64,000 bases of DNA from Methylocystis parvus OBBP (GCF_027571405.1 NZ_CP092968.1:4012008-4076007); one strand, 5' to 3'. Shown: positions 1 through 9,396, numbered from the stretch's first letter. The notes: generated by a model not told the origin, from the letters alone. Numbers and translations are program-made.

Positions 1-1044
1 CCCGCGCAAAGCGGCTCGTCGGTGTCGCATTGGAATACGGCGGCGACGCCCAATCAGATCATGGAGCCCTTCATCACCGGGCCGCTGCATTCGCCGACGC
101 TCGAACGTCCGCTGTTCCGCGACCTCGGATGGAAGATATTGTCGCCGCGCGTCGATTTCAGCGGCGAAGGCAATTCGGACATTCTTTGGCGCGACTCCAA
201 TAACGGCAACGCTGTCGTTTCGCTGATGAAAGCCGGTACGATTTCCTCGTCGACTTTCGTCGCGAACCTGCCGCTCACCTGGACGGTGGCCGGGACCGGC
301 GATTTCAACTTCGACGGCAAGTCGGACATCCTTTGGCGCGACAGCTCCAACGGAAATGCGGTCGTGTCTTTGATGAACGGCCCGAACATCGTGTCGTCGA
401 CCTTTGTCGCGAATTTGCCGCTGACCTGGGCGGTCGCCGGCACGGGGGACTTCGACGGCGACGGCAAATCGGACATTCTTTGGCGCGACTCGTCGAACGG
501 AAACGCGGTCGTCTCGCTGATGAACGGGGCGTTGATCGCCTCGTCGACCTTCGTCGCCAATCTGCCGACGACCTGGATCGTCGCGGGCGTCGGCGACTTC
601 AACGCCGACGGAAAAGCCGATATTCTGTGGCGCGACACGAATAACGGCAATGTGGTGGTGTCGCTGATGAACGGCGCCGTCATCGGCTCGTCGACCTTCG
701 TCGCGACGCTGCCGACAAGCTGGTCGGTCGCCGGCACCGGCGACTTCAACTCGGATGGCAGGAGAGACATCCTCTGGCGCGACTCCAGTAACGGCAACGC
801 CGTGGTGTCGCTGATGAACGGCGCCAGCATCGCCTCGTCGACTTTCGTCGCGACGCTGCCGCTCACCTGGTCCGCCGCCCAGGTCGCCGACTTCAACTCG
901 GACGGCAAGAATGACATCCTCTGGCGCGATACGAGCAATGGCAACGCCGTTGTCTCGATCATGGACGGCGCCAGCATCGTCTCGTCGACTTTCGTCGCCA
1001 ATCTGCCGGTCTCCTGGACGGTGCAGGGCGCGAGCGCGAACTGA
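1..1044 (+). CDS. Secreted protein with FG-GAP/VCBS-type repeats (3' part of gene)
   Basis: The reading frame is open from base 1, so the start lies outside the window; the GTG at 22 is only an internal codon. The first ~35 residues, with SHWNT, LMEP-like and LFRDLGW motifs, resemble the tail of PA-domain/metalloprotease-like secreted proteins. After them come six repeats of 49 residues, each with DILWRD, NGNAVVSLMNG, SSTFVA and a GDFNxDGK calcium-binding-like loop, as in FG-GAP/VCBS beta-propeller blades. It is probably extracellular. A type II secretion locus starts 500 bases downstream, so it could be a substrate (inference). A terminator follows. The enzymatic part is not visible here. 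Confidence 0.75.
   Translation, partial: PAQSGSSVSHWNTAATPNQIMEPFITGPLHSPTLERPLFRDLGWKILSPRVDFSGEGNSDILWRDSNNGNAVVSLMKAGTISSSTFVANLPLTWTVAGTGDFNFDGKSDILWRDSSNGNAVVSLMNGPNIVSSTFVANLPLTWAVAGTGDFDGDGKSDILWRDSSNGNAVVSLMNGALIASSTFVANLPTTWIVAGVGDFNADGKADILWRDTNNGNVVVSLMNGAVIGSSTFVATLPTSWSVAGTGDFNSDGRRDILWRDSSNGNAVVSLMNGASIASSTFVATLPLTWSAAQVADFNSDGKNDILWRDTSNGNAVVSIMDGASIVSSTFVANLPVSWTVQGASAN
178..1041 (+). repeat. Six tandem 147-bp repeats inside the FG-GAP protein gene
   Basis: Units begin at the GAC of DILWRD at 178, 325, 472, 619, 766 and 913, exactly 147 bases apart; the last is slightly short. There is no indel between units and nucleotide similarity is high, which suggests recent duplication or gene conversion. 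The regularity also keeps a long antisense frame open (54-1001, minus), which I regard as an artefact. Confidence 0.9.
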
Positions 1045-1064
1045 TCGCACAGACTTGATATTGA

Positions 1065-1096
1065 GGCTCCTGCGGCACGTCCGCGGGAGCCTTTTT
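1065..1096 (+). terminator. Rho-independent terminator after the FG-GAP gene
   Basis: GGCTCCTGCGG pairs with CCGCGGGAGCC across a 5-base loop and is followed by TTTTTCTTTT. It lies 20 bases past the stop codon. Confidence 0.85.
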
Positions 1097-1263
1097 CTTT
1101 TGTTCGGAGCCGCGGTCAGAACCGACAACCGAAGTCGCGGCGTCTCTTCGCCGGTCAGATCGACAGACTGCGTTGCAAAACTGCGTGAGCGGTCCCAGCT
1201 AAGAAAAGCTGGCGGTCGGCGTCGGCCGGCGCGGGTATTTCCGCATCATTAGAGGAATGCGCC

Positions 1264-1551
1264 ATGGGCTATCTGCTACCCACGATACTGGCCGCAATCG
1301 TCGGCTTTGGCGCGACGGCTTCAGCCGGAGAGAAAGCAATGGGCGAAAAGATCATCATGGCCGAGGGCTTGACCGTCCATATCGATCCCAAGACCGGCAA
1401 GATCGCGCCTCCGCCGCCCGGAGACGCCCAGCCGCCTTTGTCGCCCTCCGAAAAGGAGTCGACGAGCACGTCGAGCGAGGGGTTGACCGAAAAGCCGTCG
1501 CCGCAAGGGGGCTATGGCGTCGATCTGAAGGGCCGTTTTCAAAATCGCTGA
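1264..1551 (+). CDS. Small secreted protein, post-PEP-CTERM-1-like
   Basis: 95 residues. The ATG has a GAGGA Shine-Dalgarno 7 bases upstream. A signal peptide covers residues 1-21, with cleavage likely after TASA. The mature part has an HIDPKTGKI motif followed by a Pro-rich stretch and ends GVDLKGRFQNR. This DPxTGxx...VDLxGRF pattern resembles small proteins annotated as post-PEP-CTERM-1 domain proteins; I recall the pattern rather than having matched it. Function unknown. It stands alone, convergent with the gsp genes to its right. Confidence 0.6.
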   Translation: MGYLLPTILAAIVGFGATASAGEKAMGEKIIMAEGLTVHIDPKTGKIAPPPPGDAQPPLSPSEKESTSTSSEGLTEKPSPQGGYGVDLKGRFQNR

Positions 1552-1575
1552 CGCCCGTAGCGCGAGCGGATCCGC

Positions 1576-2241
1576 TCAATCCGGCTTGAGAACGACGGGT
1601 GGGGGAACCGGTATTGGCGGCGGTTGCTGCGGCGGGAAAGCGTCAGGGGCCGGCTGCGCCTGCGGGTCGGGATAAAGCTTCACCTTCGTCGTCTGGCCGC
1701 CATTCTTCAGCGTGATCTCCGCGACCTCGATCGCGGAGATCGTCCAGGCGTCGATCGTGTCGCCAATTTTCTTCCAGGCTCCCTCCGGCGTCTCCAGCGA
1801 AACGACGAACGCCTGGCTCGCCTTCCTGTTCTTGACGATGGCGGCGACGGCGAGGCCGGTCGGCGCGGTGGTGAGCGGCCCTGCGTCGGAAATCGCTGTC
1901 TTGGCCGCTTTCTGCGACGGCCGCCTGCCTTTCGTGAAAATGGGCCGTGACAGCGTTTCGACGTCCGCCGACGGCGGTTTCGGCGGATCGAGATCGACCA
2001 CGGCGAGGGTCGGCGGCGTCCAGTCCGGGACGGCGGCGCTATCGTCGACGCTTGCGGGACCCAGAAGAGCATAGGCGGCGAATGCGGCCGAACCGATTGC
2101 GGTGGCCCCCAGAAACGCCAGGATCATGCCCGAGAGCGGCGAGAGATGCGCCGCCTGCAAAGGCGCCGCAAAATCGCGCGCCATGTCGCCGACGCGGCCC
2201 GAAACCTTGGCAAATTGCGGCTTGAAGTCGAAGCGGTTCAT
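1576..2241 (-). CDS. gspC: Type II secretion GspC-like inner-membrane protein
   Basis: 221 residues. A short cytoplasmic N terminus is followed by one membrane segment (about 37-62), a Pro-rich linker, and an HR/PilP-like periplasmic domain (about 125-200) that begins at the LSRPIF motif typical of GspC. The tail (200-221) is almost all Pro and Gln. GspC connects the inner-membrane platform to the secretin GspD. No PDZ domain is visible, so it is a short form. Its ATG overlaps the gspM stop by 4 bases (ATGA), making it third in a gspL-M-C operon. It could also be called GspN-like. Confidence 0.65.
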   Translation of the reverse strand: MNRFDFKPQFAKVSGRVGDMARDFAAPLQAAHLSPLSGMILAFLGATAIGSAAFAAYALLGPASVDDSAAVPDWTPPTLAVVDLDPPKPPSADVETLSRPIFTKGRRPSQKAAKTAISDAGPLTTAPTGLAVAAIVKNRKASQAFVVSLETPEGAWKKIGDTIDAWTISAIEVAEITLKNGGQTTKVKLYPDPQAQPAPDAFPPQQPPPIPVPPPVVLKPD

Positions 2242-2828
2242 TGCCGCCCCTTCTGCGGCGCGCCGCCGAACACGTCGAATTGCGCCTCGATTTCGGGATC
2301 GCCCTGCGCGATCGGCGCGCCCCAGAACATCGATTGGCCGCGCAGGCTAGCGGCGGTGATGATCATCAGCGGAGGCGCGCCTTCGAGCGCCCGCGCCAAA
2401 GCATGGATATTCTCATACGCCCCCGAGACGTCCAGCCGCGCGCCGACCAGCGTGACGCCTTGAAACGATTTCTCCGGCAGCATCTGAATCGACCGGACAG
2501 TGACCTGGGCGCCTTCCGCGATGGATTTCAGCCGCGCCTGGAGATTGGCGTTGATGACGCCCTCGCTGTCGCCGTCGAGCAATTCGCCGCGCGCATTGGT
2601 CTCGGCAACCTGGCGCGCATAATCCTGGATTTGCTGCTCATGCGCGGCCACGGCTTCGTAGCGCGCGAGCGTTTGGCGGCGTTGCGCGATGGCCTCCGCG
2701 CCGCCGGCGATCATCCGCCGCGCCGGCTCGATGAAGACGAGGTAGACGAGCGCGAACGCGACGAGATTGACGCCGATGAAGATCGCCCGTCGTCCGGCAC
2801 GCCCAGCTATGAAGCGCTTCCAGCTCAT
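2238..2828 (-). CDS. gspM: Type II secretion protein GspM (PilO-like)
   Basis: 196 residues. One membrane helix (about 14-32) follows a basic cytoplasmic N terminus, then a coiled coil (about 35-75) and a ferredoxin-like periplasmic domain. This is the usual GspM/PilO layout. It partners GspL in the inner-membrane platform that couples the GspE ATPase to the pseudopilus. The start overlaps the gspL stop (ATGA) and the end overlaps the gspC start, so the three are probably translationally coupled. Confidence 0.75.
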   Translation of the reverse strand: MSWKRFIAGRAGRRAIFIGVNLVAFALVYLVFIEPARRMIAGGAEAIAQRRQTLARYEAVAAHEQQIQDYARQVAETNARGELLDGDSEGVINANLQARLKSIAEGAQVTVRSIQMLPEKSFQGVTLVGARLDVSGAYENIHALARALEGAPPLMIITAASLRGQSMFWGAPIAQGDPEIEAQFDVFGGAPQKGRQ

Positions 2829-3955
2829 TTCGCGTCCGCCGGTTTCTTTTGTTCGAGCTTCGCCTGCAGCGAGAAGCCTTCGCGTTTTTCGCGAGGGTCC
2901 GGCGTAATGGGCGCCGTCAGCCCCGCATCGGCGAAGAGCGGCGATTTGTTGAACAGGGCCGGGAGGCCGACGGCCGAATCCGCAAAGCCGATAATGTCGA
3001 GGGTCTTTTCATTGGCCTTGGGCTCGCTGAGGCGAAAATCCGTCACAAAGGCGCCGTCGGGCAGAATGCGGGCCGTCTCCTCCCAAAGATCCGCGAATTG
3101 CGGGGCGTTCCGGCGCGCATTGCGCAGCACCGAAAGCAAACGGCTTTCAGAGGATGCGCGATCCACGATCTGACGCACGCGCGCGGCGCGGGCGGACGCC
3201 TCCTGTATTTTCGCGTCCAGCTCCTCGTTCAAGGCGGATTGCCGCCAAAGCGTCGCGCCGACTCCAATCGCGCCGAAAACCGCCGTCGCCGCGCAAAGGC
3301 CGAGCGCGAGGTTTCGAAATTTGTAAGAGGTCTCAGCGGCGCCTTCGAGCGCGATGAGGGGCGCTTCCTCCGCGGCGGCGCGCAAATTGATCGGCCGGAT
3401 GAAGGAGATGTCCGAGACGTCGACGCCGGCGTTGGCGATCGCGCCGTCAATATAGTCGCGGCGCAAGATCCACAGGCTGACGCGCAGCTTGTCCGGAGAA
3501 GCGGGATGTTTGGACGAGGTATGGCCATAGACGACGTCCGCCAGTCGAAACGGCGTCTTGCGTTCAATGTCGGCGGCGAGGAGTTTCGGCAGATTGTTGA
3601 GCGCGACCGCCGGGATGTCGAAGCGACGCACGAAAAAAGCCGCGCCGTCGATGTCGAGCCCGACTTTCGCGGCGTGGCGAGCGACTCCTCTGCGCGCCAA
3701 CGCCTCGTCCAATGACGACGCCGCGATCTCGTCGGCGGAGAGGCTCCATTGCGGCGCGCCCTGTCCGTTGACGCATCGCAACTCCCGCTCTCCGGCGCGC
3801 AGGATCAATTGACGGTCGCCGCGATCGGTCAGCCAGGCCACGGTCTTTGAGGAGAAGAGACTGAAAAACTCGCGCCGATACCAGACGGCGAACCGCTCTG
3901 TCGCCGTTTTCAGCGAGCCTTCGATCACATCCCGCGTCCAGAACTCGCTCGACAA
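2825..3955 (-). CDS. gspL: Type II secretion protein GspL (PilM/PilN-like)
   Basis: 376 residues. An N-terminal actin-like cytoplasmic domain (about 35-200) includes an FFVRRFDIP segment; a single membrane helix follows (about 213-233), then a coiled coil and a periplasmic ferredoxin-like domain containing PDGAFVTDFRL. GspL recruits the ATPase GspE to the membrane. It is the first gene of the minus-strand gspL-M-C unit, apart from gspE, which lies on the other strand beyond the DUF1190-like gene. Confidence 0.75.
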   Translation of the reverse strand: MSSEFWTRDVIEGSLKTATERFAVWYRREFFSLFSSKTVAWLTDRGDRQLILRAGERELRCVNGQGAPQWSLSADEIAASSLDEALARRGVARHAAKVGLDIDGAAFFVRRFDIPAVALNNLPKLLAADIERKTPFRLADVVYGHTSSKHPASPDKLRVSLWILRRDYIDGAIANAGVDVSDISFIRPINLRAAAEEAPLIALEGAAETSYKFRNLALGLCAATAVFGAIGVGATLWRQSALNEELDAKIQEASARAARVRQIVDRASSESRLLSVLRNARRNAPQFADLWEETARILPDGAFVTDFRLSEPKANEKTLDIIGFADSAVGLPALFNKSPLFADAGLTAPITPDPREKREGFSLQAKLEQKKPADAK

Positions 3956-4066
3956 GGACAGGCGACCCCGTTCGAAAATGTGAGGAGAGGCGCGAATTGC
4001 GCGCCGCGGACGAAAGCCGGTCGGACCATAGCCGCCAGCCTGTGCGCTGGCAATGCGACGGCGCGG

Positions 4067-4789
4067 CTACTGGATGAAGGGCGCCGCTTTCAGGCGCGCG
4101 CGCCGCTGCTCCGGCGTCTCGCCGGGGTCGGCGTTGGCCGTCGCGTTCTCGATGGCGCCCAGCGCCGACGCGGTGAAAGTCATCACGCTTCCAACCACTT
4201 TGCGCTTCGAGAAGGGCTCGAAGCGGTCCGGCGGCAGGATGGCCGGATTGTCCTTCGCCGCGCCCGGCTGCGAGGCTTCCTCGCGGCGCGCCTCATAGGC
4301 GCGCGCGACGGGATAATAGGGAAAGAGCCGCGCTCTCGTGTCGATCGCGAGCGTGGGCGCCGCTTCGACGCCCTTCGCGGAGGCGATCATTTCGACGCCC
4401 AGCGCCATCGGCGAGAAGACGACGGCTTCGTCAGTGGGCGCATAGGCCATCGCGGCGTCATCGGGCGGCTCCACGCGGATGACCTCGCAAAGGCGGAATT
4501 TGAGGCGGCATTCGCCGCCGGACGCGAAGCGCGGCGCGCTGTCGCGCAGTTGCAGGCGGGCGTTGGCGAAGGCGGCGGCGCATTCGCGCGCGCTGAACGC
4601 GCCCGAGACCATGCAAGCGTCTCGGGTCGCGAAGAAATAGGTCTTTCCAGGCGCGGCCGCCGGGGACGCGAATACGCCGCCCATGGGCGAAAAGCCGATG
4701 GGCGAAAGCCATAGCAGACAGATCGCCAAAGAGCGAAATACGCTCGGGCGCGCGCGCCGCTCCGCAGCGGATGCGTGAATGCTTGACAT
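4067..4789 (-). CDS. DUF1190-like exported protein
   Basis: 240 residues as given. A hydrophobic stretch (about 19-42) could be a signal peptide. The middle has the Cys spacing of the DUF1190/YgiB family: CMVSGAFSARECAAAF, then ECRLKFRLCEV. The C-terminal third is charged and low in complexity. No strong ribosome site marks the start at 4789, so an inner start is possible. Function unknown in the family. It is divergent from gspE and sits between the two gsp operons. The family match was made by eye from the Cys pattern. Confidence 0.55.
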   Translation of the reverse strand: MSSIHASAAERRARPSVFRSLAICLLWLSPIGFSPMGGVFASPAAAPGKTYFFATRDACMVSGAFSARECAAAFANARLQLRDSAPRFASGGECRLKFRLCEVIRVEPPDDAAMAYAPTDEAVVFSPMALGVEMIASAKGVEAAPTLAIDTRARLFPYYPVARAYEARREEASQPGAAKDNPAILPPDRFEPFSKRKVVGSVMTFTASALGAIENATANADPGETPEQRRARLKAAPFIQ

Positions 4790-4900
4790 CGATAAGAATC
4801 GCTCGAAAGAGGATTGGGCTAATGATACATGACTGATTGTGTCATTCCGGCGTCAAGCTCCGGTTTTTGGACGGCGGCTCGAGCGATCGAAGGGGCTATA

Positions 4901-6655
4901 ATGGAGGCGCAGACCGAAATCTCCGGTATCGCCGCCGAGCCCGGCGCCGCCGCCTGGCCGGACGCCAACAGCCCCGCTTTCGCCGAGGCCTTCGGCGCGT
5001 TTCTCTTGAGCGAGAAGGCGATCGACGAGCTTGCATTGCAGCGCTCGCAGAGAGCCGCGGCGCAGAGCGGCGAACGCTTCGACCATGTGCTCACCAAGCT
5101 CGGCCTCGTCTCCGAGGCCGATCTTTGCGCACATCTCGGCAAGTTTCTGGAAATTCCACAACTCGAACCGGGCGACGTGCCGATGGAGCCGCCGCTCCGG
5201 GGCGAAATTCCTGAGAAATTCATACACGCGAACCGGCTGCTGCCGCTTGCCGTCGAGGGGGGACGTCTGAGATTGGGCGTGACGGATCCGCTCGACCTCG
5301 AGCCGGTTCAGGCGCTCGCATATTCGACGGGCTACCAGATTGAGTTGCGGCTCGCGACGCCCGCGCAGTTCGAGAAGGCCTGGTCGTCTCTTTACGGCGC
5401 GCGGCAGGACGGCGTTTCGCTGGTCGAGAATGACGCGCGCGCCAATGACGCCAGCGAATTCGATCTCCAGCGGCTGCGCGACATTGCAAATGAGGCGCCT
5501 GTCGTGCGGCGCGTCAATCAGATCGTGGCCGACGCGATCGAGTCGCGGGCCTCGGACATTCATATCGAACCGTCGCTCGAGGGCGTGCAGGTCCGCTATC
5601 GCATCGACGGCGCCTTGCGCACGGCGGAAGTCTTGCCGCCCGGCCTGAAGGCGGCCATCGCCTCGCGCATCAAGATCATGGCGCGTCTCGACATCGCCGA
5701 GCGCCGCCTGCCGCAGGATGGGCGCATCAAGCTCGCCATCCGCGGCGTCGACATCGACTTCCGCGTCTCGACGCTGCCGACGGCGCATGGCGAGAGCATC
5801 GTGCTGCGCATTCTCGACCGCAGCCAGATCGCGCTCGATTTCGACAAGCTCGGCTTCGAGTCGAAGACGACCGCGCAATTGCGGCATGTCATGCGCAATC
5901 CCAACGGCATCGTGCTCGTCACGGGTCCGACCGGCAGCGGCAAGACGACGACGCTCTATACGGCGCTGAAGGAGCTGACGACGCCAGACGTCAAGGTCTT
6001 CACCGTGGAAGACCCGATCGAATATCAGCTTGCGGGCGTCAATCAGGTGCAGGTGCAGCCCGCGATCGGGCTCGATTTCCCCAATACTTTGCGCGCCATT
6101 TTGCGCCAGGACCCCGACATCATCATGATCGGCGAAATTCGCGACGCGGAGACGGCGAAGATCGCTATCCAGGCCTCGCTCACGGGCCATCTCGTCTTCT
6201 CGACGCTGCACACCAACAGCGCCGCCGCGTCCATCACGCGCCTCATCGATATGGGCGTCGAGAATTATCTCATCGCCTCGACGGTGAAGGCGGTGCTCGC
6301 GCAGCGTCTCGTGCGGCGTCTCTGCCAGCATTGCGCGGCGCCGCTGGAGACGCGCGCACAGGTCCGCGCGCAATTTACAAGTGAAGATTTCGCCAAAGGG
6401 TCCGATAAGCTCTTATCGCCGAAGGGCTGCGCCCATTGCCGCAATCTCGGCTATTCGGGCCGCTCCACCATCGCTGAACTGCTCATCATGAACGAGCGCA
6501 TGCAACGCCTCGTCTGCGAAAGCGCGCCGGATGCGCAATTGGAGGCGGCGGCGCGTGAAAACGGCATGACGACAATGTATCACTGCGGCATGGGCAAGGC
6601 CTGGCGGGGCGAGACGACGATCGAGGAAGTCGCACGCGTCACGCGAGTGGAATAG
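4901..6655 (+). CDS. gspE: Type II secretion ATPase GspE
   Basis: 584 residues. The ATG at 4901 is preferred over the one at 4829 because GAAGGGG lies just upstream. N1E/N2E domains (about 1-200) precede the RecA-like motor: Walker A GPTGSGKT at 342-349, Asp box TVEDPIEY, a Walker B region with IIMIGEIRD, and the zinc-binding CxxC pairs at 475/478 and 510/513 that mark GspE. It is a hexameric cytoplasmic ATPase that powers pseudopilus assembly through GspL/GspF. First gene of gspE-F-H-I-J; gspF follows after 4 bases. Confidence 0.93.
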   Translation: MEAQTEISGIAAEPGAAAWPDANSPAFAEAFGAFLLSEKAIDELALQRSQRAAAQSGERFDHVLTKLGLVSEADLCAHLGKFLEIPQLEPGDVPMEPPLRGEIPEKFIHANRLLPLAVEGGRLRLGVTDPLDLEPVQALAYSTGYQIELRLATPAQFEKAWSSLYGARQDGVSLVENDARANDASEFDLQRLRDIANEAPVVRRVNQIVADAIESRASDIHIEPSLEGVQVRYRIDGALRTAEVLPPGLKAAIASRIKIMARLDIAERRLPQDGRIKLAIRGVDIDFRVSTLPTAHGESIVLRILDRSQIALDFDKLGFESKTTAQLRHVMRNPNGIVLVTGPTGSGKTTTLYTALKELTTPDVKVFTVEDPIEYQLAGVNQVQVQPAIGLDFPNTLRAILRQDPDIIMIGEIRDAETAKIAIQASLTGHLVFSTLHTNSAAASITRLIDMGVENYLIASTVKAVLAQRLVRRLCQHCAAPLETRAQVRAQFTSEDFAKGSDKLLSPKGCAHCRNLGYSGRSTIAELLIMNERMQRLVCESAPDAQLEAAARENGMTTMYHCGMGKAWRGETTIEEVARVTRVE

Positions 6656-6659
6656 GACG

Positions 6660-7877
6660 ATGCCGACCTTCAAATATCGCGCCTATAGCGGCTCCGGCGA
6701 CCTCCTCGAAGGCGAGATCGAGGCGCGGACGAGCGAGGAGGCTGAAGACGCGCTCTTTCGCCGCGGCCTCACGCCTTTCGAAACCCGCGAAACGAAGCCG
6801 GCTGGGGCGGGGCGCCTGCAATTCTCCTTCGGCAAGCGCGGCCTGAACGCCGCCCAGATCGCTTCCTTCACGCGCGAATTCGCGACGCTGGAGCAGGCGG
6901 ACGTCCCGCTCGACCAGAGCCTGCGCATCCTCGCCGCGCAAGGCGCCACGCCCGCTTTGCGCGACCTCGCGCAGGAAATCCTCGCCCGCATCGTGGACGG
7001 CGCGTCTTTGTCCGATGCGCTGACGCGGCGTCCGGACATTTTCGGCCCGGAATTCGTCAATGTCGTGCGCGAGGGCGAGACGGTCGGCAAGGTGGGCGAC
7101 TCGCTGAACGATATCGCCGACATGCTGGAGCGCCGTCTCGAACTGCACGCGCGCATTCAGAGCGCGCTCATCTATCCGGCGCTGCTCATCACTCTCGCCA
7201 TTATCTCTACAGGGGTCGTGCTCGGCACGCTGGTGCCGAGCGTCGCGCCGATCTTCGCCGACAACGGCAAGGAGATGCCGTCTGGACTTCAGTTCATTCT
7301 CGATATTCAAGCCAATGCCGGAACGATCGGCCTCGTCCTCGCGGGGATTTTCGGCGCCGCGATCATGGCCTACAAAATGGCGCAGACGCGCCCAGCCTGG
7401 CAGATCGCCATCGCCCGCTTCTATTTGCGCATCCCCGTCGTCGGTCCGATGCTGGCGCAATTCGCCACGGCGCGTTTCTCGCGCACGCTGGGATCCATGT
7501 TGAATGCGGGCGTGCCGCTGCTGCAGGGATTGGAGAGCGCGCGGATCGCCGTCACAAATCATTTTCTCAATGACGCGCTCGGCGGCGTCATCGAGGCGGT
7601 GCGCGGCGGCGCGAGTCTCAGCGGCGCCATTGGCCGCGTGCCTTACATTCCCCCGGTCGCGACGCAGATGATCACCATCGGCGAGGAGACCGCGCAACTT
7701 GGCGACATGCTGCTGCGCGTCGCGGTCATGTTCGAGCGGCAGACGCAGCGCTCCATCGAGCGGGCGATGGGACTGCTGACGCCGGCGCTCACCATCTTCA
7801 TCGCCGCGGTGGTCGGCGGTCTCATCATGACGGTGATGGATGCGGTGCTGAGCATCAACGATCTCGCGGTGAAGTGA
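6660..7877 (+). CDS. gspF: Type II secretion inner-membrane protein GspF
   Basis: 405 residues. There are two tandem T2SSF cytoplasmic domains (about 60-185 and 265-385), each followed by hydrophobic segments. It starts MPTFKYRAYSGSG, like other GspF proteins, and has the GEETAQLGDML motif. GspF is the polytopic platform component contacting GspE. The stop overlaps the gspH ATG by one base. Confidence 0.92.
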   Translation: MPTFKYRAYSGSGDLLEGEIEARTSEEAEDALFRRGLTPFETRETKPAGAGRLQFSFGKRGLNAAQIASFTREFATLEQADVPLDQSLRILAAQGATPALRDLAQEILARIVDGASLSDALTRRPDIFGPEFVNVVREGETVGKVGDSLNDIADMLERRLELHARIQSALIYPALLITLAIISTGVVLGTLVPSVAPIFADNGKEMPSGLQFILDIQANAGTIGLVLAGIFGAAIMAYKMAQTRPAWQIAIARFYLRIPVVGPMLAQFATARFSRTLGSMLNAGVPLLQGLESARIAVTNHFLNDALGGVIEAVRGGASLSGAIGRVPYIPPVATQMITIGEETAQLGDMLLRVAVMFERQTQRSIERAMGLLTPALTIFIAAVVGGLIMTVMDAVLSINDLAVK

Positions 7878-8338
7878 TGCGGCGCGTTCGCATTACCTCG
7901 CGTCGACGAGCCGGCTTCACGATGCTGGAGTCGCTCGTCGTGCTGGCGCTGATCGCGTTGGCGGCGGGCATGTCGTCGCAGCTCTTGCGGCCGCCATCGG
8001 CGCGATTGCGGCTCGAAAGCTCGGCGCGTTCTTTTTGCGCGACGTTGCGAGCGACGCGCTCGCGCGCCATCGCGACGAATGGCGAGGCGGCGGTGATCGT
8101 CGATCTTTTCAACAAGAGCTACGCGTCGCCCGTCGGCGGCGTCGGCCAATTCCCCGCCGACGCCGCCTTGACGCTCGACGTCGCCAGCACGCAGCAGCTC
8201 TCGGAGCGCAGCGGCGCGATCACTTTCTTTCCGGACGGCACGTCCACCGGCGGCGACATGACGCTGCAACTCCTGGAAGCGCGCGCGACGATCGCCGTGA
8301 ACTGGCTGACGGGCGAGGCGTCATGCGCGCTCGCCTGA
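7877..8338 (+). CDS. gspH: Minor pseudopilin GspH
   Basis: About 153 residues. The prepilin cleavage site is in RRAGFTMLES: cut after Gly, Phe+1, Glu+5, then a hydrophobic helix. A GspH-type beta domain follows. It is assembled near the pseudopilus tip after processing by the prepilin peptidase. The ATG at 7877 abuts the gspF stop; a GTG three bases earlier is also possible. Confidence 0.85.
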   Translation: MRRVRITSRRRAGFTMLESLVVLALIALAAGMSSQLLRPPSARLRLESSARSFCATLRATRSRAIATNGEAAVIVDLFNKSYASPVGGVGQFPADAALTLDVASTQQLSERSGAITFFPDGTSTGGDMTLQLLEARATIAVNWLTGEASCALA

Positions 8339-8739
8339 CGTCGCGGCGAGGGTTCTCGCTCGTCGAGTCGCTCGCCGCCTTTGCGATTTTGGCGATGACG
8401 CTGACTCAATTGCTCAACGGCGTGAGCGGCGGCGCGCGCAATGAGTCGCGCGCGGATTTCCTGTTCCGCGCGTCGCGGCAGGGCGCGTCCCACCTCGAAG
8501 CGCTGGGGGTCGACGCGCCGCCGCCCCTCGGACAGACGAGCGGCCGCTACCCGGACGGGCTTTACTGGTTTCTTGACGTGACGCCGGGAAAAACCATCGC
8601 CGGGGCGGCGGGCGGCAAGCCGATCGCGATCAGCTTCCACGCCCGCCTCGAAATAAGAAAGCCTTCGGGCTACGGCGAGACCTTCACGCTCTCCGCTTTC
8701 AAGATCAAAGCCCTCGAACAGCGGCTCTTCGGTCAATGA
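8323..8739 (+). CDS. gspI: Minor pseudopilin GspI
   Basis: 138 residues. The start is the ATG at 8323, which overlaps the end of gspH by 16 bases; a longer upstream opening in this frame is a shadow of gspH. The prepilin motif RRGFSLVESLAAF has Glu at +5, followed by one hydrophobic helix and a small C-terminal domain. GspI nucleates the I-J-K tip complex. Its end overlaps the gspJ start (ATGA). Confidence 0.82.
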   Translation: MRARLTSRRGFSLVESLAAFAILAMTLTQLLNGVSGGARNESRADFLFRASRQGASHLEALGVDAPPPLGQTSGRYPDGLYWFLDVTPGKTIAGAAGGKPIAISFHARLEIRKPSGYGETFTLSAFKIKALEQRLFGQ

Positions 8740-9389
8740 CGCAGCGGTCGCGCGACGGCTTCACGCTCTTGGAGCTCCTTTTGGCGATCAGCATCCTGTC
8801 GCTGATCACAGTCGCGATCATGGGCGGGATACGCCTCGGGACGCGCGCCTGGGACACGACGCGCGCCAGCGACGCGCTTGATGACGTCGAAGGAGCCATT
8901 CGCGCCGCGGCGGGTCTGATCAGCCGCGGCTATCCTGTCGCGACCGAGCAGATGCAGCAGCAATTCACCGCCGAGGGGCCGCCGCCGCCCTTTGCGGGTT
9001 CCGCCAACGCCGCGAGCTTTGTGGCGCTGAGCGAGGGCGGGGCCCAATGGGGCGGGCTCATCGTCACGGAGATCGGCGTCGACGCCGGCGCTGACGGCTC
9101 CGAACTCGCCGTCTGGACGAAACCGTATCGTCCGCGCGAGGGCCTCGTCATCGGCCGCGGCGCGATGAAGCGAACCGCGATATTGAAGGACGTGGCCTTT
9201 TTCGAGCTTTCCTATTTCGGCGCGCAGCAGGCGCAGCCCGGTTTCGGACAACAGCCGCAGCCGCCGGCGTGGAGCGCGGCCTGGGCGAGCCGAGGCGGTT
9301 TGCCCGAGCTTGTCCGGATCCGCATCGGCGCGAACCGGCTCGGGCGGTTGGTCGAGGCGGAGGCCACCGTGGCGATACGGCAGCGATGA
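8736..9389 (+). CDS. gspJ: Minor pseudopilin GspJ
   Basis: 217 residues. RDGFTLLELLLAI is the class III prepilin signal with Glu at +5. A long globular domain follows, as in GspJ, the largest minor pseudopilin after GspK. It is last in the gspE-F-H-I-J run; the next gene (gspO) converges 7 bases away. Confidence 0.83.
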   Translation: MTQRSRDGFTLLELLLAISILSLITVAIMGGIRLGTRAWDTTRASDALDDVEGAIRAAAGLISRGYPVATEQMQQQFTAEGPPPPFAGSANAASFVALSEGGAQWGGLIVTEIGVDAGADGSELAVWTKPYRPREGLVIGRGAMKRTAILKDVAFFELSYFGAQQAQPGFGQQPQPPAWSAAWASRGGLPELVRIRIGANRLGRLVEAEATVAIRQR

Positions 9390-9396
9390 CGCGTTT

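Noticed and set aside
54..1001. 315-codon minus-strand frame opposite the FG-GAP gene
   Set aside because: It repeats with the same 147-bp period, has no ribosome site, and its composition is a by-product of the plus-strand repeats.
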